Shown: positions 49,706-59,645 of the stretch, piece after piece
Numbering within the stretch: position 1 is the first letter of the stretch
How the letters are laid out: the number at the start of each line of letters is the position of its first letter
DNA from: Symbiodinium natans
Lineage: Eukaryota > Sar > Dinophyceae > Suessiales > Symbiodiniaceae
Reading direction: 5' to 3'
Assembly: GCA_905221605.1 (NCBI GenBank)
Contig: CAJNDS010002457.1
Location: 387,501-451,500, forward strand
DNA: 64,000 nt
The notes under the pieces: generated by a model
Told to the model about the DNA's origin: nothing
Database searches by the model: none
What the model saw: only the letters and a program-made list of their open reading frames with translations
Position numbers and translations under genes: made by a program

Positions 49706-50540
49706 GCTCTCATCAGAGCCGGAGAAGAGAGGGTGTGGGGGGAGGGGGTGGGGAAGCCCTAAACCCTAAACCCTGAACCCTGAACCCTGAACCCTAAACC
49801 CTAAACCCTAGCCCTAAACCCTAAACCCCCCCCCCCCTCCCCCAAAAAACAGGAGCACATGTGGAGAATCCATGCTGAAGGGAACAACAGCTTTAGCCTG
49901 AGCAACGTCGCAGCTCGGCCGAGCTTGTTGGGCTGCCCCAGCTGTATTTCCAACCCTAAACCCTAAACCCTAAACCCTGAACCCTGAACCCTGAACCCTG
50001 AGCCCTGAGCCCTGAACCCTGAACCCTGAACCCTAAACCCTAAACCCTAAACCCCACCTCCCCTAGCACCCTGAAAGGCCCTAGTCGCCGAAAAGCTCCG
50101 GCGATTCCAGAGTCCGAGGCTTCTGGCAGTCGCATCCTGGCGCAGACGGGCTTCGACGGGGCGCAGGGCTTCTTTACCGTGGCGGATGGCCCAGTCTACC
50201 AGGAGAGGCTTTGAGTAGAGGGTTCCAGGAACCTAAGCGCAGCTTCATGGTCCCTTGCTTCGTAGCTGAATGACCTTTGGCTTTTGTGACCATGCCGGGA
50301 GGTTCGTGGGTACTTATACCCCCCCCATTATAAGTACCTAAAACCTGCTTAGAGGACTACGTAGGAGGGGCTTGCAAGTACAGTAGTTGGGCTTGTAAGT
50401 ACCCTGAACCTCCAAGCAGTCACAAGAAATGCCAGGACCAGAAATGGCATCTCATGATGCAGAGCGATGGTGCCTTCGTCATTGCCAATGCGAAGTCGGG
50501 ACGAAAGATCTGGGCTGCGGACGAGGCTGCAGCATGGTGA
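47990..50540 (+). CDS. Secreted ricin-B-type (beta-trefoil) lectin, 7 exons
   Basis: Exons 47990-48066, 48318-48376, 48589-48649, 49079-49136, 49853-49912, 50119-50202 and 50436-50540 join in phase at every junction. With the TGA at 50538 the coding total is 504 bases (167 residues). The ATG gives MARGAAGMFGALVVLTMAAA, a signal peptide. The mature part repeats a lectin unit: GKYVIKNAANGRRLGNSG, GFFATAYGPITE, EHMWRIHAEGNNSFSLSN, SGSRILAQTGFDGAQGFF, TVADGPVYQDQKWHLMMQ, SDGAFVIANAKSGRKIWAAD. The QKW/MWR strands and SGR turns are those of ricin-B-type sugar-binding domains. No toxin catalytic chain is present. Donors are GA, GT, GA, GA, GC and GA, and acceptors are all AG. The last exon might instead splice at GAG|GCTGCA and continue. 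Confidence 0.75.
48318..48376 (+). CDS. Lectin exon 2
   Basis: CCCACAG precedes. It encodes FFFMQPKKQPAAPFCPRYG and ends where an F2 element supplies GTTTCC. Confidence 0.65.
48375..48472. mobile_element. Element family F2, intron of the lectin gene
   Basis: GGGGTTTCCGGAATTCGGGG at the left and TATTTTATAAAACTCCCC at the right. The central TTGTAAGGGGATACTGCTGT is the reverse form of the F2 core. A CCCTAAA array follows to the next acceptor. Confidence 0.6.
48589..48649 (+). CDS. Lectin exon 3
   Basis: CTCCCAG precedes and GACTCCCG follows (GA donor). It encodes VMGVEDYPGKYVIKNAANG, the first trefoil strand set. Confidence 0.7.
49079..49136 (+). CDS. Lectin exon 4
   Basis: GGCCAAG precedes. 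It encodes RLGNSGLGFFATAYGPITE and ends before GAGCAGGG. The next exon begins GAGCAC, a five-base junction repeat. Confidence 0.7.
49637..49702. repeat. (GA)n microsatellite
   Basis: About 33 GA units lie between two CCCTAAA arrays in the lectin intron 49137-49852. Confidence 0.95.
49853..49912 (+). CDS. Lectin exon 5
   Basis: AACAG precedes. Twenty codons, EHMWRIHAEGNNSFSLSNVA, end at GCTCGGCC (GC donor). The following exon begins GCTTCT. Confidence 0.75.
50119..50202 (+). CDS. Lectin exon 6
   Basis: GTCCGAG precedes. Twenty-eight codons begin ASGSRILAQTGFDGAQGFFT and end GPVYQ at GAGAGG (GA donor). Confidence 0.75.
50297..50420. mobile_element. Element family F4, intron of the lectin gene
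   Basis: GGGAGGTTCGTGGGTACTTA and AAGTACCCTGAACCTCCAAG are the inverted ends. The element ends 16 bases before the last lectin exon. Confidence 0.6.
50436..50540 (+). CDS. Lectin exon 7 with stop
   Basis: TGCCAG precedes. The exon encodes DQKWHLMMQSDGAFVIANAK and then SGRKIWAADEAAAW before TGA. Confidence 0.7.
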   Translation, partial: DQKWHLMMQSDGAFVIANAKSGRKIWAADEAAAW

Positions 50541-50699
50541 CACATAGATGGTTTAGGGTTTAGGGTTTAGGGGTTTAGGGGTGTAGGGGTTTAGGGGTTT
50601 AGCGGTTTAGGGTTTAGGGGTTTAGGGGTTTAGGGGTTTAGGGGTCAAGGGGTCAAGGGGTTTAGGGTTTAGGGGTTTAGGGTTTCGGGCCTGTCAAAG

Positions 50700-51360
50700 C
50701 CGTGGACCCAATACCCAACTCTAGGAAGACTAGTAATACTGGTAATCGTCGTTATATAGATAATATTCGTAAGAATAGTAATAACCATACTACCCAGTAG
50801 GAAGAGGAAATAACAGGACTAGTAGCAGTAATGGTAATAATCGTAAGAATAGTAATAACAGTGACAATGGCAATAGTAATACGACTCATCGTCAAGATCT
50901 TCCCATGGCGACCAACCCCGGCTTGGACGCTCCGGCCCTCAGCCCACACATCCTGAAACCCGGTCAGAACTTAGGATTTCGGGGTCTAGGCCTTAAAGTG
51001 TACGTCTAACACGGCTGACTTCTCAGAGACCTGCATGCAGAAAAGGGTTTCAGAAGGCTCGACTTGAGTCTGGTATGCAAGAAAGGGTGTGGGGCTTACA
51101 CCCCCCTGACGCGCCCCCCCGAAGCGCCAAAACGCGCCCCGCCCGAGCGCAGGGCCGATCAGGCAGCTTCGGCGCCTCCGCCCTGGCCTCCGAGGGCCAA
51201 AGCTGGTGGCTGATCAGGCTGCCGCGGGATTTGAGTCCAGCAAGATTTACGGGGTTAGGGTTTAGGGTTTAGGGCTTAGGTCTGAATTCTAGGGCTCTGT
51301 TTTGAAATCTGCGGTAGTGCAGTCGGCTTCTTCTGAAAAGGGTTTAGGGTCATCGCATCT
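50700..51360. other. Stretch with one doubtful exon
   Basis: 50740-50900 holds (AATAGTAAT)-like triplet repeats. 51127-51250 has an open Ser/Ala-rich frame (SGSFGASALASEGQSWW). Nothing else convincing was seen. Confidence 0.3.
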
Positions 51361-52174
51361 TGGTGCAGCACCACGCACGTCATGAGTCCAGGAGGTGGAA
51401 GAGTTTGGAGATGTTTTTCTTCAGGGTCCCTCCAATGGTTCTGCCTACATTCCCAGAGGGTCTTGGAGTCGGGGGTCCGGGCGGAGTGGCGCACAGCCTG
51501 GAACGCCTTTATGGTTGGGGGAAGGGTTGGGAAGGGAAAGGAGACCAGATCCTGGGTCTGCTTGTTCTAGTTCTAGACGTCTCTCGGCCGGAAGCCGAGG
51601 CGAATAAATATTTTGTTTTTGCTGTAAATCGGTTGGCTGAGGAAAGTAGATGTATTGATGTAGTTTGGTATGAACATCCATCACAATGGCACAAAGTTTG
51701 GTGGCACCTTGGAAAGCAGCTTTCCAGTTTAGTTCATGAGCTCACAAGGGAAGTTTGGTACGGTACGTTTGTAGGATTATGAAGCTCTCCTCAAGCCCAA
51801 GCCTTCAACTCGCAACGCCGAAAGCAAAGGAAACCAAGACCCCGAGCCATGTCCTGATGGGGTTTCAGTGGAATTAGGGTTTAGGGTTTAGGGTTTAGGG
51901 TTTAGGGTTTAGGGTTTAGGGTTTAGGGTTCTTGAACTGTCAGTCTGCTCTTGGGCTCGCCCGCCCCTCCCGCGTCTCCTAGCACCCACCAGGTTCTCAG
52001 ACCCGTTCTTCGGATAACTACATGGTCCCATAGTATGGGCCCTTAAAACGGGACCCCTTATATACCCCCTGTATACCCTATACAATGCAAGGGCCCAATA
52101 TGTCAGAACCCTTTAAAACAGGTACCATATAAAAAAAACACCCTTAGACCTGTGGTGCAGGCAAGACATCGATG

Positions 52175-52260
52175 AGTCTCGCTGGCTTCGCGCTGAGCTT
52201 GCTGCAGAGCGGCAGAGCCCTTTGGTTGCCGAGGAAGGGCGGGCCGTCTTCAAGTGCTAA
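52175..52260 (+). CDS. Putative exon, charged helical
   Basis: The frame reads DIDESRWLRAELAAERQSPL and then VAEEGRAVFK with C/G-rich third positions, before TGCTAAAG. It may belong with the exon at 52869. Confidence 0.45.
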
Positions 52261-52732
52261 AGAGTTTGGAGATGTATGGCTGGTAAGACCGTCGTTTGGG
52301 CCGACTCCCGCGATTACCCCCTACCCCACGAGAAAGCTAGCAAAGACCCCGGAGCTCTGAGCAACCCTAAACCCTAAATCCTACACCCTAAACCCTAAAT
52401 CCTAAACCCTAAACCCTAAACCCGTGTCCTTGCATTCAACCTTTGCTCGCCCGAGGCACGGCGATGCTGGTAGCCAAGGCGCCATGGACATGCAGAGTAC
52501 TGTAGGGGTCGGAATAATTACTGGTAATATTCCCTTCGTTTAGGGATTTAGGGTTTAGGGTTTAGGGTGAAACCCTGTTCTAGTTATTAAGGCCCCTAGA
52601 GTACTTGACAGCGGGTCATTGGGTGTGAGTTTTCGTGAACACGACTCGAGAACTTGCCGAATGAACGAAATCTAAACGTTAGGGGGGTGCATCAATCTGC
52701 CCGGCCCGCGTCTACCATTTTAGCTAGGTTGG

Positions 52733-52808
52733 CCCTTGGAATAGGATCATGTTCAGGAATAAGGAATAATTTTCAGAGGCTTTTAAGGGCCATGGCCATC
52801 CTACCTGG
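52733..52808 (+). mobile_element. F7 element copy
   Basis: GCTAGGTTGGCCCTTGG, TTCAGGAATAAGGAATAATT, TTTCAGAGGCTTTTAAGGGC and GCCATCCTA match intron 1 of the beta-helix gene and 56470-56567 in order. Confidence 0.6.
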
Positions 52809-52868
52809 CCCTAAACCCTAAACCCTAAACCCCAAACCCTAAACCCTAAACCCTAATTGACACAGTTC

Positions 52869-52971
52869 TCCGAGGTAGAGGAGCGAGATGCGAAGCTCGA
52901 GAATTTCCAGCAGCGGACCGAGGCCGGCGCCGAAATTCGGAAGCTGCGTCGTGCTGAGCTTCACCAGGGGT
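52869..52971 (+). CDS. Exon, coiled-coil-like
   Basis: The frame reads FSEVEERDAKLENFQQRTEA and then GAEIRKLRRAELHQG before TAG. Charged heptad-like spacing suggests a coiled coil. C/G-rich third positions. Confidence 0.55.
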
Positions 52972-53116
52972 AGGCTTGAGCACAATTCTTAGTCTTTATT
53001 GCCCATAATCCCTCTATGAATCCTTACAAGCCCTGAACCCTAAGCCCTAAACCCTAAACCCTAAACCCTAAACCCTAAACCCTGCCCCAGTCATGGGGTG
53101 GCGCAGACAGGCAGGA

Positions 53117-53200
53117 TGCCCCCTGGGCGCTGCGCCGTGGCGCCCGCCGGATCTTGGGCATCTTGGGGCATCCTGGCCCTTCAGTACTTGGAGTAGCCCC
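53117..53200 (+). CDS. Putative exon before an F5 element
   Basis: CAGACAG precedes. Frames QDAPWALRRGARRILGILGH and RMPPGRCAVAPAGSWASWGI are both open, so coding is likely but the frame is not fixed. Confidence 0.35.
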
Positions 53201-53359
53201 GAGGTACCCTTTTCCTAGGGTTTAGGGTTTAGGGTTTAGGGTTTAGGGTTTAGGGTTTAGGGTTAGGCCAGTGGTACCCCTTTCCCCGTTCATCGGTTCA
53301 GAGTTCCCTTGTGCCAAAGAAGGGTACCCTAAAAACATTATGGTTATTGGGCTACCAAG
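53201..53359. mobile_element. F5 element interrupted by a telomere array
   Basis: GGTACCCTTTTCC (53203) is followed by a TTTAGGG array (53216-53266), then GGTACCCCTTTCCCC repeats the left end at 53273, and the element goes on to GGTTATTGGGCTACCAAG. The left end is thus present on both sides of the array, as in the F4 copy at 9875. Confidence 0.65.
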
Positions 53360-53492
53360 AATATTTCTCAGCAAGCCACTCCTTGACATGATAGCCTGCG
53401 GGACTGTCTCCAGTGTTGCCCCAAAGAACATCTCAACCCATCGTTGCAGAATCAGTCGGAACTCCCGGGGGCGCCTCTTCACTAGTCACTAG
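53360..53492 (+). CDS. Putative terminal exon
   Basis: The F5 end CTACCAAG precedes. The frame reads IFLSKPLLDMIACGTVSSVA and then PKNISTHRCRISRNSRGRL to TAG. A minus-strand frame is also open. Confidence 0.4.
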
Positions 53493-54612
53493 TCTTTCAT
53501 GAGCCCTTTTCGAAGAGTTGACAGTGCTCACACTATCGGCACCCCAAAGCCCCGAGAGAGCGAGAGAGAGGGAGAGAGAGAGTAGTTGGAGAGACTAAGC
53601 CCAACCGTAAGCGCTCCCTAAACCTTGAAAATTGAAACGCTAACCATCTCTCTACAACCCTGAACGGCCCGAAGCCCGACAACCTAGGGTTTAGGGTTTA
53701 GGGTTTAGGGTTTAGGGTTTAGGGTTTAGGGTTTAGGGTTTAGGGTTTAGGGTCAAGAGCGCCCACCCCAGGCCTGGGATTGGAGCTCAGCCGATCGGAC
53801 TCTCTCCCTGTACCTGCTGACAGGCCGGGCTGTGGGACCGTTTCAGGGCTCATAGGGTTTAGGGCTTAGGGTTTAGGGTTTAGGGTTTAGGGTTTAGGGC
53901 TAGGGTTTAGGGCCTCGGGCCTCATAGGGAGCTCAGAGAGGGTGTGCCCTTGAACTAAACCCCCTAAACCCTAAACCCTAAACCCTGAAAAAAACCCTAA
54001 AAAACCCTAAACCCTAAACCCTAAACCCTAAACCCCTCGGGTTTACCAGAAACCCTGAGGGTTTAAGGTTTAGGGACACTGAACCTTAAAACCCCTTCGG
54101 CTTTGGGGTTTAGGGACCCTAAGCCCTCAAAGGTCGAGGGAGTCTAGGGTGGAGGGAGCTTAGGGTTTAGGGTTTAGGGTTTAGGCTGCCGGGCTTAGGG
54201 GCTTCACGAAAGATGGGTGAGCGCCAACCCGGCGAGCAGTCCCAGACAAGCCTGCACAAAAGCGTTTAGGTTTAGGGTTGAGGGTTGAGGGTTTAGGGTT
54301 TAGGGTTTAGGGGACCAAAAAGGGGAGCGTTTCAGGTGAGAGTGAGGGCTTGTGATTGTGCTTTCGGGGGCTCAGTTTGAGCAAGGTTGGTGTTTAGTCC
54401 CTACGAAGCCAGGGCTGAATGATGTTGCCAGCAGCCCACGTGGCATGGGAAGGTTGGGTTTAGGGTTTCTTGTTAGGTTCAGGGTTGAGGGTTTTGGGCT
54501 ACAAAAAGACACCCCCCCCTAAACCCTAAACCCTAAACCCTAAACGCTAAACCCTAAACCCTAAACCCTAAACCCTAAACCCTAAACCCTCCTTTCCGAC
54601 TTTCTGAGCAGG

Positions 54613-54683
54613 CCTGCTGCTTCTGGGCCTGCTGAACATCCACCTCAACCTCCAGCTCCAGAACTCTCAGCTGCATGGATGGG
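54613..54683 (+). CDS. Putative exon, hydrophobic
   Basis: CTGAGCAG precedes. The frame reads LLLLGLLNIHLNLQLQNSQL and then HGW with very GC-rich third positions. It may be a membrane anchor or signal segment. Confidence 0.45.
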
Positions 54684-54892
54684 CTTAGGGTTTAGGGTTT
54701 AGGGTTTAGGGTTTAGGGTTTAGGGTTTAGGGTTTAGGGTTTAGGGTTTAGGGTTTAGGGTTTAGGGTTTAGGGTTTGGGGGTTAAACTGATTCGAAAGC
54801 TTTGCTTGGAGGCTTGCGCACAGTCCCAGCACGCCGTTTCGGAGTCAGGAGCCCTAAACCCTAAACCCTAAGCCCCCAAACCTGTACCCAGG

Positions 54893-54927
54893 AAAGAGCG
54901 GGGCGCCGGTCGAAGGGAGGAGGCCAG
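54893..54927 (+). CDS. Putative short exon, charged
   Basis: TACCCAG precedes and GTATGTGG follows. It encodes KERGAGRREEA. Confidence 0.4.
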
Positions 54928-55213
54928 GTATGTGGCAGCACCCAGCACCCTCCAACCCGACACGTTAAGCCGCACTCCTCTCATAGTGGAGAAATGGGTG
55001 GGGTTGGGGCTTTGGGTTTGCGGGTAGGGATTTGGGGTTTTTGGGGGTTAGGGTTATAGTCCCTGCATATTTATGCCATAACAACCCCCTAAAACCATAT
55101 TCTAGAAATTACGGCCCCGAAATTATCCTCCTCCATCCTCCCCCCCCCCCCCCCCCCCCACTGGAAAGCACGCCCCCCCCCCCCACTGAGAAGCACGGGC
55201 CTGTGTGCTGCAG

Positions 55214-55285
55214 TGTTGTTATGGCTATATTGTTGTCCTTCTTCTGATGCTTCCTCTTGTGATTACAACCAGGACCGGGAGTAGG
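55214..55285 (+). CDS. Putative exon, hydrophobic
   Basis: GTGCTGCAG precedes. The frame reads CCYGYIVVLLLMLPLVITTR, likely a membrane helix, and ends at an F5 element (55282-55380). Confidence 0.4.
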
Positions 55286-55421
55286 CCCCTATTCCTTTTT
55301 TTAGGGTCGGGGTTCCCTGATTATCGCGTTAAAATCAGAAAGGGTACGTACCCTTTTATTCCTAGGTTACTCCTTGGTCTAAACAACTGGGGGTTTGGGG
55401 GGTTCGACACTTGCGTGCAGG

Positions 55422-55497
55422 TGGCTAGCGACGCCGTGTCCCCCACTCCAGCATTTTGTGACGCAGGGCCAGGCCGCAAGTCTCTGGCCAGTTTGGG
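55422..55497 (+). CDS. Putative exon
   Basis: CGTGCAG precedes. The frame reads VASDAVSPTPAFCDAGPGRK and then SLASLG before GTTTAGGG. Confidence 0.45.
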
Positions 55498-56100
55498 GTT
55501 TAGGGTTTAGGATTTAGGGTTTAGGGCGCTCAGACAAGCCTGTGCAAAAAAAGGGGTTGAGGGCCTGTGCATTCCATCCTTCTGTTGCCAGCAGTAAAGG
55601 GACCATCTTTCTGGCTTTGGGGTTGAGGGTCCGCCGTTGCAGGCTTCAGGGTTTAAAGTCAATCTTTTCAGGCTTTACGGTAAAACTCCCAAAAGTTGGA
55701 ACATCCTCATCCCCATACCCCAGAAGGCATAGCAAAGGGAATCCCAGCTCTAGTCATCCTTAAACCATGTTGCACCTTTCCGGAGTTTCCTCTAGTGTAG
55801 TTTCATGGGCCTTTATTCTGGCCCCCAACCTCCTTTAAAACCCTTAACCCTAAGCTTTGTGGTCCTTGTTGGGCAACGGTTTTTTTAATTTTCCGGAACC
55901 CCTAAGCACATGCCTGCAACGTCGTTGAAAGGGTAGTTGCGTGGGCCCTTAATGTGGCCCCTCGCCTCCTTTAAAGCGTTCTTGCTGCTTTCCTTGCTGA
56001 GTTTCTTCCGAAGAGACGGCAGGACATAACACGTATCTTCTACCAGGGTTTCAAGCACTAAACCCTGAACCCTAAACCCTAAGCCTAAACCCTAAACCAG

Positions 56101-56148
56101 GCTTGGGCCACGACTTCGGGTACCACATTTTGGACACAGATGCTCGGG
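56101..56148 (+). CDS. Putative short exon
   Basis: AACCAG precedes. The frame reads LGHDFGYHILDTDARG with C/G-rich third positions, closed by TGA or spliced at GCTGAG. Confidence 0.5.
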
Positions 56149-56469
56149 GCTGAGAGTTGAACTTGGAAGCCACTGTGCCAGAAGCCCCTGGCTCTTAGAC
56201 GGGAATGAGGGTTTAGGGTTTAGGGTTTAGGGAGATAGGGCCCTCTGTTTTCCCTTTTAAGGGAGTATGTAGGGTACCTCCTTCCCTCATTTCCTACTAA
56301 GAACCAGCCAGGAATGCAGGAGCTGAAGTAGGTGCCATTCTCATCCCCTTCGACTCTCTATGCAAGTTTTCCACCTTTTAAGCAAACGATTCCCAAGACA
56401 TGCCCATTCCAGTTCAGAAAGCTTGGCACTGGATTCTTGGAGAGATGGATTCTTGGAGAGATGAATTCC

Positions 56470-56567
56470 TGGGTAGGCCCTTGGGGTATTTCACATTTCC
56501 CCTTATTGGGTTTAAGACGATCATTCTTCAGGAATATTTTTCAGGGGGTTTTGAGGCCCATCCTGGA
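56470..56567 (+). mobile_element. F7 element copy, probable intron
   Basis: It resembles intron 1 of the beta-helix gene over its full length (GGTAGGCCC, ACATTT, TTGGGTTTAAGA, ATATTTTTCAG, GGGTTTT, CCATCCT) and ends just before the acceptor GGATTCAG of the exon at 56573. Confidence 0.65.
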
Positions 56568-56572
56568 TTCAG

Positions 56573-56665
56573 GTGAATGGCACGGCCTTTCGATTCATCA
56601 AGATCCAGTGCCCGGGCGTGGAGCACGAGGACGTCAGCGTTGACCTCCTCTTCAATGGATGCCAG
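56573..56665 (+). CDS. Exon, clear coding
   Basis: Exactly 31 codons lie between GATTCAG and GTTTGG. They begin VNGTAFRFIKIQCPGVEHED and end VSVDLLFNGCQ. It joins in phase 0 to the exon at 56821. Family not recognised. Confidence 0.65.
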
Positions 56666-56820
56666 GTTTGGGCATGATCTGATGGCTCGACCGAGTACTT
56701 CCCCAAAACCCTTTGTTAAGATTGATTTGATAGGACAGCATAGTAGTAGAATACCAGGACAAAAGAAGAATGGAATAAGAAAATCATATAAGGAATACCC
56801 CCATCTTAAGCCATCGCCAG

Positions 56821-56896
56821 GTCCGGCTTTCACGCCGCGCTGCCTGCGGTGTTGCGGCGGCAGCGTGGGCGAAGCGCTTTGAGTTCCCCCATGAGG
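56821..56896 (+). CDS. Exon following 56573-56665
   Basis: TCGCCAG precedes. The frame reads VRLSRRAACGVAAAAWAKRF and then EFPHEE in the phase set by the previous exon (GT-AG intron of 155 bases). Confidence 0.55.
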
Positions 56897-57030
56897 AGGT
56901 CAGCTCTCCCCTCCACCCCAACCCCGCAAGGGGGGTTTAGGGTTTAGGGTTTAGAGGGTTTCACCTTACACATTTTGTATCATGTTCCGTTGGCACCTTG
57001 GGCACATCGTGGCTACCTTTTGTTAGATGG

Positions 57031-57137
57031 GGGTTTACGAAAATAGGGGTACGCTAAACAGACCCATAAATAGTAGGATTCCCTTATAAGAAGGATCTCC
57101 CGAAAGGGCACCCCTACTTTCGTCAACACCCAGATGT
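57031..57137. mobile_element. Element family F2 acting as intron
   Basis: GGGTTTACGAAAATAGGGGT and TTTCGTCAACACCCAG are the ends, with AATAGTAGGATTCCCTTATA in the core. It ends AG at the acceptor of the next exon. Confidence 0.65.
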
Positions 57138-57140
57138 ATT

Positions 57141-57232
57141 CTGGTCGTTTTGTGCGTTGCCTTCGTATGAGGAGTCGCGTGGGGCCCACATGGTTGAGGC
57201 TTCAAAGAAGCGTTCGTCAGCCTTCGGATTGA
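57141..57232 (+). CDS. Putative exon
   Basis: The F2 end CACCCAG precedes. The frame reads FWSFCALPSYEESRGAHMVE and then ASKKRSSAFGL. Confidence 0.5.
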
Positions 57233-57316
57233 GGGTTAAGGTTCAGGGTTTAAGGTTTAGGGTTGAGGGTTTAGGGTTTAGGGTTTGGGGAAGTTGATAG
57301 GGCTTGCTGGTTGCAG

Positions 57317-57405
57317 GTGCTATTTCCAAAGCCTTGAGAATCCCGACCCCGACGTCCTCTTACCTTCAGCTGCTCCCCCGCAAAAAAAGGCAGATGCCAA
57401 ACAAA
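57317..57405 (+). CDS. Putative exon
   Basis: GGTTGCAG precedes. The frame reads CYFQSLENPDPDVLLPSAAP and then PQKKADAKQ before a CCCTAAA array. Confidence 0.5.
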
Positions 57406-57471
57406 CCCTAAACCCTAAACCCTAAACCCTAAACCCTGAACCCTAAACCCTAAACCCTAAACAAATCATCA

Positions 57472-57551
57472 CAAGAAGGCGAGGTCCACATCCGCAGCCC
57501 TTGGCAAAGACGCGTGCGCGCGTGAGCACGTGGGCAAAGCCTGTTACCTTT
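57472..57551 (+). CDS. Putative terminal exon
   Basis: TCACAAG precedes. The frame reads KARSTSAALGKDACAREHVG and then KACYL before TAA. Confidence 0.5.
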
Positions 57552-57624
57552 AATTGCAAATCCTGGAGCTCCGAGTGCCTTGCGTCGTAACCCCTGAACC
57601 CTAAACCCCAAACCCCATGACAAG

Positions 57625-57695
57625 GGAATCTTCGAGTTCCGGGAGGACCAGATGTGCTTGGAGCATGGCCGCTTGGTTATGTGCCTCTTCCTCGG
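57625..57695 (+). CDS. Putative exon, clear coding
   Basis: TGACAAG precedes and GTTTAGGG follows. The frame reads GIFEFREDQMCLEHGRLVMC and then LFLG. Confidence 0.55.
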
Positions 57696-57850
57696 GTTTA
57701 GGGTTTAGGGTTTCGGGTTTAGGGTATGCTGAAGCCTACGCCCTAAAACATGAACCCTTAACCGCAAAACTGCAAGAAAACAAGCTTTGTCCTTGGCCCC
57801 TGGAAACCTCAGCCCTTATGTAATGTAGACTCCCCTAAGCCCTACACCTC

Positions 57851-58020
57851 TTGCTGGTTCTTAGTAGGAATGAGGGAATGAGGTATCCTATAGAATCCCT
57901 CAAAGGGTTCTCTCTCCCTCTCTCCCTAGACAAAAAAAACAGGTGTTGTACATATACATATGTACGTATATACAGGGGGATATCCCCAATTCCCTCCTTC
58001 CCTACTACGAACCAGTAGGA
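57851..58020. mobile_element. Element family F6 (representative)
   Basis: The ends TGCTGGTTCTTAGTAGGAAT and CCCTACTACGAACCAGTAGG are inverted repeats, with GAGGTATCC...GGATATCCCC inside. Relatives are at 23579 (left end only, then a heptamer array), 56272-56318 and 59766-59887. Confidence 0.7.
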
Positions 58021-58072
58021 CCTTTGTGACAAGGTTTCCTTCATTTGGCCTTCCGCACACATCCCTTCCAGA

Positions 58073-58119
58073 GCCGGCGAGTTCGCTTCCCACGGCACTT
58101 CACGTCGCTGGGCTTGCAG
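58073..58119 (+). CDS. Putative short exon, basic
   Basis: CTTCCAG precedes and GTTTTAGGG follows. It encodes SRRVRFPRHFTSLGLQ. Confidence 0.5.
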
Positions 58120-58295
58120 CGTTTTAGGGTTTAGGGTTTGGGGTTTAGAGTTTTTAGGGTTTAGGGTGTTTAGGGTGTTTAGGGATTTAGGGTTTAGGGT
58201 TTTTAGAGTTGAAAGGGCTTTGGGTTATTAAGGGTTCAGGGCCTAGGGTTTCACAAGTCCAGATGGAACAGTTCAAGGGCTTCGGGGTTTTGCAG

Positions 58296-58452
58296 AATGT
58301 TTCGGAGCCCTCTTCACCCCAACCCCCGTGCCGCAGAAAGTTCCTCTCAGGAACAAGGTAGCCATGGTGATAGAACCCAGCAACACTGTAGGAAGGGTCT
58401 GTGCATCTGCCGCCAAGCCCTCAGAACGCGGGGGGGGAAGTGGAAGTTCCCT
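58296..58452 (+). CDS. Terminal exon, clear coding
   Basis: TTTTGCAG precedes. The frame reads CFGALFTPTPVPQKVPLRNK, VAMVIEPSNTVGRVCASAAK and PSERGGGSGSSL before TAA. Confidence 0.55.
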
Positions 58453-58806
58453 TTAATCTGGGCCCTGAATTGGGTTCGCCCTATTTCCTGAACCCTATTT
58501 CTAAACCCTATGAGCCCTAAGGCCTAAACCCTAAACCCTAAGCCCTAAGCCCTAACCTTAATTCATCGAAGAGAGAGAGTTCAAACCCAGCCTTGCGGGT
58601 ACGGCCAGCTATGCGGCAGCGAAAAACCCTAAAAACCCTTTTAGTCCCCTTATACACCCCTCATATAGTTTAGGGTTTAGGGTTTAGGGTTCAAATACCT
58701 CATAGAGCTTAATTAAGGGCCTATGCCTTGGGATCATCCCTCTTCTACTAACAGTCCTTAAGAGGGTGATGGTAGCCCCTATGATTTTTTGCCAAGTCAC
58801 TCTCAG

Positions 58807-58869
58807 CCCCACGGGGCTTTCGAGAACAATGTTGCGAGTAGCAACGAGCAAAGCTTTTCAAAGCTCGAG
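58807..58869 (+). CDS. Exon with canonical borders
   Basis: Exactly 21 codons, beginning PHGAFENNVASSNEQSFSKL, lie between CTCTCAG and GTCAGTT. Confidence 0.5.
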
Positions 58870-59294
58870 GTCAGTTAATTCAGTTCTTCGGTGGCGAATC
58901 ATGCATCACTTTCCCGGGGGCTTCTGAACGGAAATATGGGTTCCCACAGCGTCATGTAAGCATTGCTTCTGGCTGGTTTCGGACTACATCTCAGCTGAAG
59001 TAGGCAGCCCCTATTATAATCCCTGTTGAGGCCTGTTAAAGGGGCAGCATCCCAACCCTAAACCATAAACCCTAAACCCTAAACCCTAAGCCCTAAGCCC
59101 TAAACCCTAAACCCCAGACCCTAGGTTGACAGCGGACACGGCGACTCACTGGCCTCAAGCCGAAAATTCACAAGGTTCTCATGCCGACTGGGACCGTTAT
59201 AATAATAATACGAAGAAAGATAATTTAAAAAAAAAGAGAAAAAACATACACGAAGGGTGTCTGGTTGAGTTTTGCTTCCTTGCCTTTGCGCCAG

Positions 59295-59351
59295 CTTAGG
59301 CTGACGGCGACCGACACGGATGACTGGTGGGACTACCCTGGCTCCTGAGCT
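59295..59351 (+). CDS. Putative exon
   Basis: GCGCCAG precedes. The frame reads LRLTATDTDDWWDYPGS, closed by TGA or spliced there. C/G-rich third positions. Confidence 0.5.
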
Positions 59352-59518
59352 GAAGTTGCCTACATCCTAAACCCTAAACGCCAAACCCGAAACCCCAAAC
59401 CCCAAACCCCAAACCCTAAACCCTAAACCCTAAACCCCAAACCCTAAACCCTAAACCCTAAACCCAGCAAGCGCTAGACATCTAACAGAGGTCATTGGGG
59501 TTTGCAAAAAAAAAAACC

Positions 59519-59615
59519 AGGAAAGCGACAAGCGCCGCCTTGCGCGCCTGCGGCGCCGGAGCTCGGCAAGCCTGGCAAGATCTGCCCAGATGGCAAGGCC
59601 GGATCTTGAAAACTT
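59519..59615 (+). CDS. Putative exon, basic
   Basis: AACCAG precedes. The frame reads ESDKRRLARLRRRSSASLAR and then SAQMARPDLEN before the array. Confidence 0.5.
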
Positions 59616-59645
59616 TAGGGTTTAGGGTTCAGGGTTTAGGGTTTG

